The notes under the pieces: model-generated
The model's input: only the letters and a program-made list of their open reading frames with translations
Databases searched by the model: none
Told to the model about the DNA's origin: nothing
Program-made: the position numbers and the translations under genes
In this document: positions 52,239 through 60,872 of the stretch, piece by piece
Layout: each line of letters opens with the position of its first letter
How positions within the stretch are numbered: the stretch's first letter is position 1
Assembly: GCF_020037125.1 (NCBI RefSeq)
Contig: NZ_JAIQDG010000001.1
Location: 124,001-188,000, forward strand
Reading direction: 5' to 3'
Origin: Myxococcus sp. RHSTA-1-4
GTDB taxonomy: Bacteria; Myxococcota; Myxococcia; Myxococcales; Myxococcaceae
Length of the DNA: 64,000 bases

Positions 52239-53408
52239 TTACGCCTCACAGCTTCCGGGGGAAGGCTCGGTGGAAATGTCGTCCGGATGCAGGACACGCC
52301 GCGCGCCGTACTCCTCGGCGGCCAACGCTTCTCCGGCTTCCTCCAGCGCCGCTTGCAGCTCCGCCGCCGCTCTTGCGTGGCCGTAATCGTCGCGCTCGTG
52401 CAGCAGCTTGCGCATCCGGTCCTCCGCTTCCGCTGCGGAAGCGAAGCGCTCTGCGGGGTTGCGACGTAGCAGCTTGAGAAAGAGGGCCCGCACCGGCTCG
52501 GACAGGTTCTCGGCTGCCTTGGCCACGTCCGCGGGCGTGAAGGTGGCGGCCCGCAGCACGATTTCGCCCATGTCGGGTTCTGCCCAGACATCTTGCGCCC
52601 GCCCGATGGCATGCCCAAGTCGCTCCCGTTCCGCTTCCGGAAGGCGCGCCCACACCTCGCGCGGTAGCAGGTCCGGTGGATTGAGCAGGTGGCGGCCGGT
52701 GGCGAACTCCAGCAGCACCAACCCCAACACGAACAAGTCGGAGCGCGCGTCCTCGGGCTCTCCCAGCAGTGCTTCCGGGGACGTGTAATAGGCGTCCCCT
52801 CTGGGACGCGGCACGCGCACGGTGCGCCGCCCCGGAAGGTGCGCGGAGGCCAACCCGAAGTCCATCAGCTTCGCCTTGCCGCTGAGCTTCACGCGGATGC
52901 GGGTGGGGTCGATGGCCCGGTGGACGATGTGCAGCGGCTGGCCCTTCGTGTCTCGGCGGCCATGCGCGTGGGCCAGCGCGCTCGCCACCTGCGCGCCCAC
53001 ATGGAGCATGAAGGATTCCGAGAAGTAGCGCCCGCGCCCATGCGCCAGGGTGAGAAGACTTTCCAGGGAGCGACCGCTGACGGCCTCCATGATGACGTGC
53101 AGGGCCCCTCTGACCTCGTGCAGTCCGTGGACGCGGGCGATATTCGGATGCTGGAGGAAGGTGGCCAACTGCACTTCCTCCTCGAGCCGCTTCCGCGCCT
53201 CCTGCGTGGCGCGGGTGAGAACCGGGAGCGCCAGCGTCTTGACAATGACCCGGCCCAGGTCCTTCCCGCTCCTGTCACGTTTCAGGGCCAGGACGATGCG
53301 CTCGCCATGGCTGCCCGGCCCCAGGTCTTGAACCAGCTCGTAGGCGATGCCATCACGGCGAAAAAGGACATTGCCCGGCGGGAACGCCGGGGGGCGCGAG
53401 AACACCAT
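52239..53408 (-). CDS. Ser/Thr protein kinase-like protein, probable pseudokinase
   Basis: A 389-residue kinase-fold protein without membrane helix. ATG 53408 is preferred because GGAGG lies eight bases upstream; a GTG five codons earlier is possible. The Gly-rich loop is LGPGSHGERIV, the ATP-binding Lys is in VIVKTL (Lys57), and the DFG motif is intact (LMDFGLAS, 183-185). The catalytic loop reads HRAIDPTRI at 163-171: the catalytic Asp of HRD is Ala, the following Lys is Asp and the Asn is Arg. Phosphotransfer by the standard mechanism should be lost. It lies upstream of the toxin cassette on the same strand, with a 231-base gap, and diverges from the DUF2381 gene. A regulatory or scaffold role is inferred. 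Confidence 0.85.
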   Translation of the reverse strand: MVFSRPPAFPPGNVLFRRDGIAYELVQDLGPGSHGERIVLALKRDRSGKDLGRVIVKTLALPVLTRATQEARKRLEEEVQLATFLQHPNIARVHGLHEVRGALHVIMEAVSGRSLESLLTLAHGRGRYFSESFMLHVGAQVASALAHAHGRRDTKGQPLHIVHRAIDPTRIRVKLSGKAKLMDFGLASAHLPGRRTVRVPRPRGDAYYTSPEALLGEPEDARSDLFVLGLVLLEFATGRHLLNPPDLLPREVWARLPEAERERLGHAIGRAQDVWAEPDMGEIVLRAATFTPADVAKAAENLSEPVRALFLKLLRRNPAERFASAAEAEDRMRKLLHERDDYGHARAAAELQAALEEAGEALAAEEYGARRVLHPDDISTEPSPGSCEA

Positions 53409-53813
53409 TCGGGAAGCCTCCACCTTGCGCGCGGGAGCGGGGCACCGCGTGACAATGACGGAAAAGGTAGCGCGGGGTTGGGTCGCGAATGAAGGACGTT
53501 CAAGGTCAGATGCCGAGCCTGTTGCAACAAGACTGCAAGAAGCCCCATGGCCTACCTTGATGGTGGGTTTTGCAAAGCGCCTTTACGTGAAGTGCACATG
53601 CTCACCGCATGAAGTCACGCTGGCTTGAATCGCTTGGCGACACGAGGCGCCATGGCGCACAGGGACGAACGACCCATGGGACTCCGGCTGCCGCACGTAC
53701 CACCCCAACAAGCGGCGCGCGTGAGTTGAACAGGGCCGCCGCTCCGGGTGCGGCGGAAGCACGCTCGTGGCGGGCGCCGTCTGGTACGGTCCAACACAGG
53801 AGGTCATCCCCGA
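53409..53813. other. Divergent intergenic region (405 bases)
   Basis: The region separates the leftward pseudokinase gene from the rightward DUF2381-kinase operon. A 12-base palindrome (GCGCCATGGCGC, 53647-53658) and an 8-base one (GTTGCAAC near 53521) could be operators. No convincing promoter hexamers or coding sequence were found, and the few short frames have no signal or ribosome-binding site. Confidence 0.4.
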
Positions 53814-54740
53814 GTGTCACAACTTCCCGGGCTGGGTCTGGCGCTGCTATCCCTCGTGGCGTGGACTGCGGCGGCGCAGCCGCCTTCCGAGCGCACGGTA
53901 CGTGTGCGCCGTGTCCCGCTGACCGGAGCGCCCGTTGACGTGCGCGTGGCTCCCGGCATCCCCACCACGCTCAACTTCGACGCGGACATCAACCCGGGGA
54001 CGGTGGAGCTGGGCGACTCGGGGCATGTGAGAGTGCTCGACGTGGGCGCGAGGTCCATCACGCTGACTCCCGGGACCGAGCTGGGCGAAGCGGTGGCGTT
54101 GCGCGTGCGCTTCGCGGACGCCTGCCTCCCCCTGGAGCCCGTCCTCTCGCTGCGCGCGGACGCGGCGGAGGTGGACGCGCAGGTCACGGCCTACCGGGAC
54201 GCACGCGCCCCGGAATGGCTGCGCGCGCAAGTGGCCGAATTGGAAGCGCGCAATGCCACATGTCAGGCGGAACTGGCCGCCCTGCGCGAGCGCGGCAGGG
54301 CCACCAGCCCGGCCGCCCTGGTGCTTTCGGGCCAGCTCGAGAAAGGTGTCCAGGTGGACCGGCCGAGGTGCGAGCCGGCCATCCTCGAGGGCGGGTTGGC
54401 GTGCGACACGGAGCGGCGCCACCTCGCGGCGACGTGGGTGGTGGTGTCCGTGCGGCTGCGAAACCCGCCGGGGCAGCCGGTGTGGCGGCCCGGCGCGGCG
54501 TGGCTGGTGAGCGAATCCACCCGGGAGCGTTTCCCGGCGCGAATGGTGGCCCTGGAGCCCGAGGCGCCGGCGCCGGGCACGGAGGGAACGGTCGCGCTTG
54601 AATTCGCGCGCCCGCCCCGGCGCCCCGGGGAAGTCTTCCGGGTGGAAGCGCGGGAGGCGGAAGGCACCCGGCACCTGTCCGTCAGGGGCGTGAAGGTGCA
54701 AGATGCGGACCGGCCCGCACCGAAGAAGGACGAACCATGA
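53814..54740 (+). CDS. DUF2381-family secreted protein
   Basis: A 308-residue protein starting with GTG 53814; AGGAGG lies 10 bases upstream. A signal peptide (LGLALLSLVAWTAAAQ) is followed by a beta-rich domain with RTVRVRRVPLTGAP, PGIPTTLNFDADI and SITLTPGTELGEAVALRVRFAD, then a coiled-coil segment (EWLRAQVAELEARNATCQAELAALRE), then a second beta domain (VVVSVRLRNPPGQPVWRPG). This is the DUF2381 (TIGR02268) family of myxobacteria, whose members often sit beside Ser/Thr kinases, as here. It probably acts in the periplasm as a partner of the membrane kinase downstream. The stop overlaps the kinase start by four bases. Confidence 0.88.
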   Translation: MSQLPGLGLALLSLVAWTAAAQPPSERTVRVRRVPLTGAPVDVRVAPGIPTTLNFDADINPGTVELGDSGHVRVLDVGARSITLTPGTELGEAVALRVRFADACLPLEPVLSLRADAAEVDAQVTAYRDARAPEWLRAQVAELEARNATCQAELAALRERGRATSPAALVLSGQLEKGVQVDRPRCEPAILEGGLACDTERRHLAATWVVVSVRLRNPPGQPVWRPGAAWLVSESTRERFPARMVALEPEAPAPGTEGTVALEFARPPRRPGEVFRVEAREAEGTRHLSVRGVKVQDADRPAPKKDEP

Positions 54741-56551
54741 CTGCGGCGCAACCCTTCGGCTTCCTCAAACCCGGCGCACGCATTGACTCGTTCCGTGTCG
54801 TCAAGGCGCTCGGGGAGGGCGCGAACGGGTTGGTGCTGCTGGTGAAGCGGCGCGGCCGGCAATTCGCCCTCAAGCTGGCCCGGCACCGGGAGGTCAGCGA
54901 CGACGCCGCGAAGACCAGCCAGCGCATGACGCGGGAACTGGGCTGCCTCATCCATCTGGAGCACCCCAACATCATCCGCGCCCGGGCCTGGGGCCGCTTC
55001 CCCGACCTGATTGGGGATTACTCCTACCTCGTGCTGGACTACGTGGACGGCTGGACGCTGGCCGAGTGGCTGGAGAAGACACGGCCCACCTTCAAGCAGG
55101 TGGCGCGCGTGTTCATGAAGCTGGCGGACGCGCTGGACTACATGCACCGCCAGGGCGTATTCCACCGGGACATCTCCCTGTCCAACGTCCTCATCCGCAA
55201 GGACGACGGGGAGCCCTTCATCGTGGACTTCGGCGCGGGCGACTTCGCCAACGCGCGGGATTTGACCGAGGGGCCCCTGCCCCCGGGCACCAACCGCTTC
55301 CGCGCACCCGAGGCCGTGACTTTCTGGAACGACCACCGGCTGGACTTCAGCGCGCGCTACCCCTTCCAAGCGAAGGATGACCAATACGCGCTCGCGGTGT
55401 GTCTGTACGACGCGCTGACGGACGCGGAAGCAGCGAAGGAGCCGGAGCAGCGCGCCGCGCGGCGCATCACCATCAACAGCCCCGCCATGGGCCCACCTCC
55501 CGCGCCCCGGGCGGTGAACCCGCGCGTCCCCGAAGCCCTCAGCGCCCTGGTGAGCCGGGCGGTGGAGCACGACACCGCGAAGCGGCTGCCCACGCTGGAA
55601 TCCCTGCGCAGCGGGCTGGAAGCCATGGCCGACAACGGAGGTGAGGAATGGGAGGCGCCGGTCTTCGCGCCCGCTATACCGGCGCCAAGCGCACCCCCGG
55701 AGGATGAGGGCGCACGAGCGAGGGCCCGGAGGCAGCGTGCGGTAGCGGCGGCGGGCGCGGTGGTGGTGGGGGCCGCCGCGACACTCGCATGGCTGCGTGA
55801 CGCACCCACGCCGCGTGAAGCGTCCGCGCCCGGCCTCTTGGTGCCCGCTGGCGGTCCTCCCGCGCGAGCGCCCGACGCGCCACCTCCTTTCCCCGCTGCG
55901 CCGCCCGCTGGTGAAGTACCGTCGTCGGCCCCCGTGGCCCCTGCAAAGAAGGAAGCTCCCACCGTGAGTGTTCCCAAGCCGCCTCCGCGTCCGCCCGCCC
56001 CGAAGCAGTCCAAGCCCGCTCCCCGCCCCACCTTCACTCCCGAGTTCCTGGCCAAGTGCGCCGGACTCGGACTGGCAGCCAAGATGCAGTTGGGTTGCCC
56101 GGCGGCCCAGGTGCAGCCGGAGCGGGAGCGTTGCCCCCAGGAAGCTCGGGAGTGGATGGCCAAGATGGGGGCGGACCATGACCTCGGCTTCGACCTGGCG
56201 CCCGACGTGAACCAGCCCGGGACGAGCAGCGGGCGGGGCGTGTACCGCACCGGGAGATACGTGGGCCGATTCATGGAGGACGTGGGCGACTTCAAGGAGG
56301 GGTGGCAGGTCGAGGGGTACATCTGGACGGAGGGAGAGAGGGTGGTTGGCCGGTACACCACGGTGTTTCCTCCGGACGGAGCCAGGGCTGGCACCGGCGA
56401 CCTGTTGCCGCGCGAGGTTCCCGTCTGCATCGTCCCTGGCAACCGATACGACTACGGCTGGGAGAAGAGTGAGGGGTCCAAACCCGGGGCCGTGGTGCTC
56501 CGGACCACGGACGCGGCCCGGTTCATCTGGGATGAGTGGCCACAGCCCTGA
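54737..56551 (+). CDS. Membrane Ser/Thr protein kinase
   Basis: A 604-residue kinase coupled to the DUF2381 gene (ATGA overlap). Catalytic parts are intact: P-loop LGEGANGLV, Lys46 in FALKLA, the HRD loop VFHRDISLSNVLI with Asp145, and DFG at 164-166 (IVDFGAGD). The Lys after HRD is Ser, which some active kinases tolerate. A membrane helix at about 334-355 (AVAAAGAVVVGAAATLAWL) follows a Pro/Ala linker; beyond it lie a Pro-rich stretch and an about 150-residue extracytoplasmic domain with several Cys (FLAKCAGLGLAAKMQLGCP, RCPQEAREW, later EVPVCIVPG). The external domain probably senses a signal or binds the DUF2381 protein. It could phosphorylate FHA-domain partners elsewhere; none is adjacent. 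Confidence 0.9.
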   Translation: MTAAQPFGFLKPGARIDSFRVVKALGEGANGLVLLVKRRGRQFALKLARHREVSDDAAKTSQRMTRELGCLIHLEHPNIIRARAWGRFPDLIGDYSYLVLDYVDGWTLAEWLEKTRPTFKQVARVFMKLADALDYMHRQGVFHRDISLSNVLIRKDDGEPFIVDFGAGDFANARDLTEGPLPPGTNRFRAPEAVTFWNDHRLDFSARYPFQAKDDQYALAVCLYDALTDAEAAKEPEQRAARRITINSPAMGPPPAPRAVNPRVPEALSALVSRAVEHDTAKRLPTLESLRSGLEAMADNGGEEWEAPVFAPAIPAPSAPPEDEGARARARRQRAVAAAGAVVVGAAATLAWLRDAPTPREASAPGLLVPAGGPPARAPDAPPPFPAAPPAGEVPSSAPVAPAKKEAPTVSVPKPPPRPPAPKQSKPAPRPTFTPEFLAKCAGLGLAAKMQLGCPAAQVQPERERCPQEAREWMAKMGADHDLGFDLAPDVNQPGTSSGRGVYRTGRYVGRFMEDVGDFKEGWQVEGYIWTEGERVVGRYTTVFPPDGARAGTGDLLPREVPVCIVPGNRYDYGWEKSEGSKPGAVVLRTTDAARFIWDEWPQP

Positions 56552-56902
56552 CGGAAGCAGGAGAGGGAGGCGCCACGCGATGCGAGGCGGTCTGCCCGCT
56601 CTTCGTGCGTCCCACGGCATGGGCCGACCTCTCACTCCGGTCATCCGCCGTGCTCCAGGCGAGCATTACCGGCCGGGCCCCTGTCCCCTTCGCGGGCTTG
56701 CCGTGGCTGTGCTCCAGGCCCGCTGGCCCGTGCCCCGGTGCGAATGCCCGCGTGCATGGAAGGCAGCAGCGCGGGCGCGACATGTGGTGGGGCAAGTGGC
56801 CCGGTCTCAAGACGACGACAGCTTTCCTGGCCCGCCGCGTGAACACCGTGCTGACGACTTGCAGGGTTGTGCGGTCCTGCTGGAGCCAATACGTTGCACG
56901 GG
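56552..56902. other. Gene-free stretch of 351 bases
   Basis: No coding frame here has plausible codon use, signal or ribosome-binding site, and no tRNA-like fold or strong repeat was seen. It probably holds the end of the kinase transcript and the promoter of the zinc-ribbon gene. Confidence 0.4.
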
Positions 56903-57445
56903 ATGGGAGACTCCTTTCAGATCATCGTCGACAAGGACGTGTCCGCGGAGGACGCGCCGCGCCTCGCGGGGCAGGTGCGCGAGTGGCTTGTCGCGCGGCG
57001 CATCATCGAGCCCGAGCTGACGGACTCCGCGTTGGGGAGCCCAGGCCATCGGCCGGGGGCCGCTCACACGGAAGCGTTGAAGACGCCCGACTCCAGCGCA
57101 TTCCTGGGCCTGGCGACGAATGGCCTCGCAATCGACGTGGGACGGACCGTCTTCTTCACCATCGGTGGTGAGCTGACATGCCGGGCCTGCGGGGCACAAG
57201 TAGAGCCCGAGGACGAGTGGACCGAGGCAGTGGACGCCTGGTACGAGGGTGATGACGGCGTGATGTTCGCCTGCCCTGAATGTCGGCAGCCTGAGCGATT
57301 GACGGAATGGAGCGGAAGATTCCCATGGGGCTTCGGCAAGCTGGGATTCAAGTTCTGGAACTGGCCGCCGCTGTCAGAGCGCTTCGTTCAAGAAGTCGCG
57401 GAGAAGCTGGGGCACCGGATTGTCGTGGTGCGCGGAAAGCTGTGA
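56903..57445 (+). CDS. Zinc-ribbon protein of unknown function
   Basis: A 180-residue cytoplasmic protein starting at ATG 56903 (MGDSFQIIVDKDV). Two CxxC knuckles, TCRACGAQ and ACPECRQP, spaced about 40 residues apart should bind one zinc ion. The segment between is acidic (EPEDEWTEAVDAWYEGDDG). The C-terminus has FGKLGFKFWNWPPLS and VAEKLGHRIVVVRGKL. I recognise it as a family of small conserved proteins in myxobacteria without assigned function. It has no close neighbour on either side: 351 bases upstream and 429 downstream are empty of genes. Confidence 0.65.
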   Translation: MGDSFQIIVDKDVSAEDAPRLAGQVREWLVARRIIEPELTDSALGSPGHRPGAAHTEALKTPDSSAFLGLATNGLAIDVGRTVFFTIGGELTCRACGAQVEPEDEWTEAVDAWYEGDDGVMFACPECRQPERLTEWSGRFPWGFGKLGFKFWNWPPLSERFVQEVAEKLGHRIVVVRGKL

Positions 57446-57874
57446 GCGGCGCGGCGAAATGCCCCGACGCGACGGGCCGCCCGGGTACTGTCGCGGAGCA
57501 GGACTGAAGTCGCTGCGGGTCCGCTGCATGCGCTCCGAGCGGGTGTCACGGCTCGGGGCGCCGACGGGCGCGCAAGCGGGCTCCTGGCGAACGCAACGGC
57601 GCGGGCTGCTCTCCGCGCGCCGGACGGCCCCACGCGGTGCCGCCGCACTCCGGGCGAGCGCACCACTGGCTGGTGCGGCCTGGGGTGTTCTTCACCCGAC
57701 ATGGGTCACTCAGCCGCGCCTGATTGCCTGCCCATGCAGGCACCCGTTCGAGACGCAACGACGACGCGAAGAGTCAATGTCTGGCAGCCAGTGAAAGCCC
57801 TGGGGTGCATTCGCGAGGACCCGCCTGGTTGCTACAGTCGGCGGGCTTCTCTCCGGGCAGGCAGGAGCCCATCC
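57446..57874. other. Gene-free stretch of 429 bases
   Basis: A 6-bp hairpin (TGCCTG, loop CCCATG, CAGGCA, 57725-57742) lies in the second half. No frame with credible coding character was found, and nothing resembles a tRNA. The last 100 bases probably carry the promoter of the desaturase gene. Confidence 0.4.
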
Positions 57875-58756
57875 ATGACCAGGACCGACACGAATGCCTC
57901 GCGGGTGGACCCGAGGCTGGACCTCCCGAGTCTCGCGGTGCACGCGCTATGGGCCGCGTGGCTGGTAGCCACCGTCGTGCTCTGGGGCGGTGCGTCCGTG
58001 CCGGCGCGCGTGGGGGCCATGGCGCTCGGCTGGGCGGTGATGTTCTGGAACTACGCCGTGCTCCACAACCACATGCATGTGCCCATCGCGAAGCCGAAGG
58101 CGCTCAAGTGGCTGGTGTCCCGCACGCTGGGGCTGGCGTGTGGCTTCGCGTACCGCGGCTACTACCTCCACCACTTCAACCACCACCGCTACAACGACGG
58201 CGAGGGTGACTGGGGACGGCGCCACCCGGGCGAGGGGGCGCTGCGCTACTGCGTGCGCTGGGCCCTCACCCCGTGGCTCTGGCCCTTCGACACCGTCGTC
58301 AAGGTGTGGAGCGCGTGCAAGACGCGCGGGCAGAAGGTGGAGCTGCTCCTCGACTTCGCCGTGGTGGACGGCACGCTGCTGGCGCTGACGCTCTGGCAGC
58401 CGTCGCTCGGCCTGTCGCTGCTGGGCACGCTCATCGTCACCCAGGCCTGCATCCACTACCTCAACCTCGCGGCGCACCTGGGCTCGGACGCGCGGGAGCG
58501 CTCGCGGCTCGCGGTGACGTCCACCTCGCGCTTCTACAATCGCTGGTTCTTCAACGCCGGCTACCACCAGGCCCACCACCTGAAGCCGCAGACGCCGTGG
58601 CGCGCGCTGCCCGAGGTCACCGCGGCGCTCGACGGCCAGGGACAGCTCCCCGCCGAGCTCCAGACGGACGTGTCGCCCATCAGCCCCGTGTGGGCCGCCC
58701 AGGTGGTCTCCCGCATGGGCGCCGCGCCCCGGCCCAGCCCCGGGGCGGGCGCGTAG
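57875..58756 (+). CDS. Fatty acid desaturase-family membrane protein
   Basis: A 293-residue polytopic protein from ATG 57875 with GGAG upstream. The diiron histidine boxes are visible: HNHMH in the second helix pair, HHFNHH soon after, and HQAHH near the C-terminus. Two pairs of membrane helices flank them (VHALWAAWLVATVVLWGG, ALGWAVMFWNYAVL, later TLLALTLWQPSLGLSLLGTLIV). The enzyme would use O2 and electrons to oxidise an alkyl chain: a desaturase, or a related hydroxylase or carotenoid ketolase-type enzyme. The specific reaction is not fixed by the motifs. It converges on the hemerythrin gene with nine bases between. Confidence 0.9.
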   Translation: MTRTDTNASRVDPRLDLPSLAVHALWAAWLVATVVLWGGASVPARVGAMALGWAVMFWNYAVLHNHMHVPIAKPKALKWLVSRTLGLACGFAYRGYYLHHFNHHRYNDGEGDWGRRHPGEGALRYCVRWALTPWLWPFDTVVKVWSACKTRGQKVELLLDFAVVDGTLLALTLWQPSLGLSLLGTLIVTQACIHYLNLAAHLGSDARERSRLAVTSTSRFYNRWFFNAGYHQAHHLKPQTPWRALPEVTAALDGQGQLPAELQTDVSPISPVWAAQVVSRMGAAPRPSPGAGA

Positions 58757-58765
58757 CCAGCGGCC

Positions 58766-59248
58766 CTATCGCTTCACCCGCGCGAGGAACGCCGCGAGCA
58801 GCTCGCGCCGCTCCGCCTCGTCCGTCACGCGGTCGAGCGTGGGGAAGAGGTACGTCTCCTCCCGCAGTTCGTGGTGGTGGGAGAGGTGCTTGAACGTGGT
58901 CTCCGCGTCCAGCAGCCGCAGCACTCCGCGACGGAGCCCCGTGGAGCCCGGCTGGAGTGAGGCGAGCTCCGAGCGGAAGCGCGCGAGGAACTCCAGCAGC
59001 CGCTGATGCTCACTGGTGAAGAGGTCCGGGGAGGCGCCGCGGATGCGCTCCGCCCGCGAGAAGACAGGGAGCAGGAGCGCCTCCTCCGCCTCCAGGTGGA
59101 GGCGCTGCGCCGCCTCGAAGCGGTCGAGCCGCTCCGCCGCCAGCGGCAGCTCGAGGTCGAGCAGCGCGTCCTGGTGCTGGAGGAACAGCTCCTCCAATTC
59201 GCGGTGGAGTGCGGCCAGGCTGGCGAAGTCGGAGAAGGGCGGGCTCAT
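58766..59248 (-). CDS. Hemerythrin-domain protein
   Basis: A 160-residue helical protein with hemerythrin-type metal-binding residues: LAALHRELEELF, AAQRLHLEAEEALLLPVF, TSEHQRLLEFL, and HLSHHHELREETYLFPTLD. These supply His and Glu ligands of a diiron site that binds O2 or senses NO. It is the last gene on the minus strand after the nitrous-oxide reductase cluster, 98 bases from the membrane-protein gene. NO or O2 handling beside N2O reduction would make sense. ATG 59248 gives normal domain length; the upstream in-frame sequence is Pro/Arg-rich and unlikely. Confidence 0.87.
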   Translation of the reverse strand: MSPPFSDFASLAALHRELEELFLQHQDALLDLELPLAAERLDRFEAAQRLHLEAEEALLLPVFSRAERIRGASPDLFTSEHQRLLEFLARFRSELASLQPGSTGLRRGVLRLLDAETTFKHLSHHHELREETYLFPTLDRVTDEAERRELLAAFLARVKR

Positions 59249-59346
59249 GGGGGAACCACGCCGCACCTTCGCCGGAGGCTCGCGGCGCCGCAACCCCGGC
59301 GGCTCCGCCGACCGCCAGCCCGGCGCACAGCGTGGAGAACCCGTGC

Positions 59347-60009
59347 TCATGCCTGGAGGAACAGCAGGGACGCATCCTGGCGTACCGCGCGCTGCCTCCC
59401 CGCCATCAGGTGCCACGCCGTGAGGGCCACCACGCCCGTGGCGAAGAGGCCCAGGTACAGGCTGCCCAGGAGCGGGTAGCTGGCCGTGGTGAAGTTGGCG
59501 ATCTGCTTCGTCCCCAGCAGCACGGGCATGAAGGGCTCCACCTTCACGGGCGCCGTCGGCGACAACTCATGTCCGAAGACGTAGAGCTTGTAGGCGAAGC
59601 GCCCCAGCCCGAAGAGGGACACGTAGGCGGTGAGGACGGCCAGGTCCATCAGCGAGCGCACGTTGCCGAGCGCCGCCACGCGCAGCGCCAGCAGCACCAG
59701 GCCCCCCACCGCGAAGGGAAGCCAGTCCAGGTCTGACAGCGCCGCGCGGTCGATGGGGCGCATGCCGATGTAGTGGTTGAGGGTGTTGATTTCCTGGATG
59801 TGCTGCCCGTCCCCGCCGCCCTCCAGCTTGTAGGACCAGATGTCCATGAAGAGCCCATCCGGGTACTGCGGGGCGCTCAGGTCGATTCTCCACAGCGGCG
59901 CCGTGAAGGTGAGCAGCAGCGGGACGACGAGCAGCGCGAGCGCCACCCGGGCCCGGGGGAAGAGCGGCTGGTCGAGGAAGGCGTAGAACTTCCTGAGAGG
60001 TTGTCGCAT
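59347..60009 (-). CDS. Membrane protein of the nos cluster, function unknown
   Basis: A 220-residue protein with four predicted membrane helices (VALALLVVPLLLTFTAPLW, WLPFAVGGLVLLALRVAAL, LMDLAVLTAYVSLFGLGRF, YLGLFATGVVALTAWHLM). A periplasmic loop between helices 1 and 2 holds DIWSYKLEGGGDGQHIQEINTLNHYIGM; later VEPFMPVLLGTKQIANFTTASYP. ATG 60009 is preferred because GAGGAG lies six bases upstream; an ATG at 60033 overlapping the nosY stop is an alternative. Accessory membrane proteins of unknown role are found in N2O-reductase clusters of non-proteobacterial (clade II) type, and this may be one, but the assignment rests on context. Confidence 0.75.
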   Translation of the reverse strand: MRQPLRKFYAFLDQPLFPRARVALALLVVPLLLTFTAPLWRIDLSAPQYPDGLFMDIWSYKLEGGGDGQHIQEINTLNHYIGMRPIDRAALSDLDWLPFAVGGLVLLALRVAALGNVRSLMDLAVLTAYVSLFGLGRFAYKLYVFGHELSPTAPVKVEPFMPVLLGTKQIANFTTASYPLLGSLYLGLFATGVVALTAWHLMAGRQRAVRQDASLLFLQA

Positions 60010-60029
60010 CGCGTTCTCCTCACCACGGG

Positions 60030-60872
60030 TCATACGAGGTCACTCCGCTGGAAGCGGCGCAGCGCATGGGCCCAGGCCCCGAGCCCCACCGCCACGGGCC
60101 AGAGCGTCCCCACCGCGAAGAGCCCCGCGCCGCCCAGGCGGTGGGCGAGGAAGAAGCCCACCGGCCCGAGCACCGCCAGGTCCGGCGTCACGCCCGACAG
60201 CAGCGCCATGCGCGCCGCCTGCACCGGGTTGAGGGCGGCCAGCAGGAACACCGTCCGGGGGTCCAGCCGCCACTGGAGCATCAGCCCCACCAGCCCGAAG
60301 TCGATGAGCGCCACGCCCAGGGCCCACAGCGTGAGCAGCCATATCATCGCCCGCGCCTGACTTCGCACCAGCGTGCTCACCGCGATGCCCAGCCCCACGA
60401 AGGCCAGCAGCAGCGCGGCGCTCACCGCCACCGCCCTCAACAGGAAGCCCCAAGGCACCTCCTGCCCGAAGGCGAGCCGGCCCAGCACGGCCATGCCCAG
60501 CATCAGCACCACCAGCGGCACCACCAGCGCCGCGTAGCGCACCGCGCTCACCGCGATGAAGAAGGCCCCACGGCGCACGGGCAGGCTGAAGAGGAGCTCC
60601 AGCGTGCCGTCCTCGCGTGCCCGGTTCACCACCTGCCCCGTCGCGGTGAGCGCCAGCAGCGGCAGCAACAGCACCAGCGCGTGACAGAAGGACAGCAGCA
60701 CCCGCCCCATGCCGGAGAAGCCCAGGAGCGACGACTCCCTCAGTCCCACCAGCACGAAGGCCCCGGCCAGCAGCGCGTACACCGCGCCGCAGAACACCAT
60801 CCACCGCGAGCGCAGCACCTCCGCCAGGTCCAGCCGGGCCACCGAGGCCACCTCTCGCGCGAGTGAAGTCAT
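60030..60872 (-). CDS. nosY: NosY-type ABC transporter permease
   Basis: A 280-residue membrane protein with six helices in the pattern of ABC-2 permeases: RSRWMVFCGAVYALLAGAFVLV, LLSFCHALVLLLPLLALTATG, AVRYAALVVPLVVLMLG, ALLLAFVGLGIAVSTLV, MIWLLTLWALGVALIDFGLV, and a last one near GGAGLFAVGTLWPVAVGLG. VVNRAREDGTLELLFSLPVRR is the conserved cytoplasmic loop that meets the ATPase. It pairs with NosF encoded upstream to move sulfur or another component for the copper centre of N2O reductase, and NosD is the periplasmic partner. The start overlaps the nosL stop by four bases. Confidence 0.9.
   Translation of the reverse strand: MTSLAREVASVARLDLAEVLRSRWMVFCGAVYALLAGAFVLVGLRESSLLGFSGMGRVLLSFCHALVLLLPLLALTATGQVVNRAREDGTLELLFSLPVRRGAFFIAVSAVRYAALVVPLVVLMLGMAVLGRLAFGQEVPWGFLLRAVAVSAALLLAFVGLGIAVSTLVRSQARAMIWLLTLWALGVALIDFGLVGLMLQWRLDPRTVFLLAALNPVQAARMALLSGVTPDLAVLGPVGFFLAHRLGGAGLFAVGTLWPVAVGLGAWAHALRRFQRSDLV

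Noticed and set aside
53583-53820. Short minus-strand frames in the divergent region before the DUF2381 gene
   Set aside because: They are under 80 codons, rich in Arg and Pro, without ribosome-binding site or recognisable motif.
56536-57171. A 211-codon frame overlapping the zinc-ribbon gene
   Set aside because: Its start lies in the kinase gene's end, it has no ribosome-binding site, and it runs out of frame through the conserved CxxC motifs of the zinc-ribbon protein.
57721-57755. Hairpin followed by GTTCGAGA considered as part of a tRNA
   Set aside because: The T-loop-like sequence has no matching T-stem, and no acceptor or anticodon stem can be formed around it.
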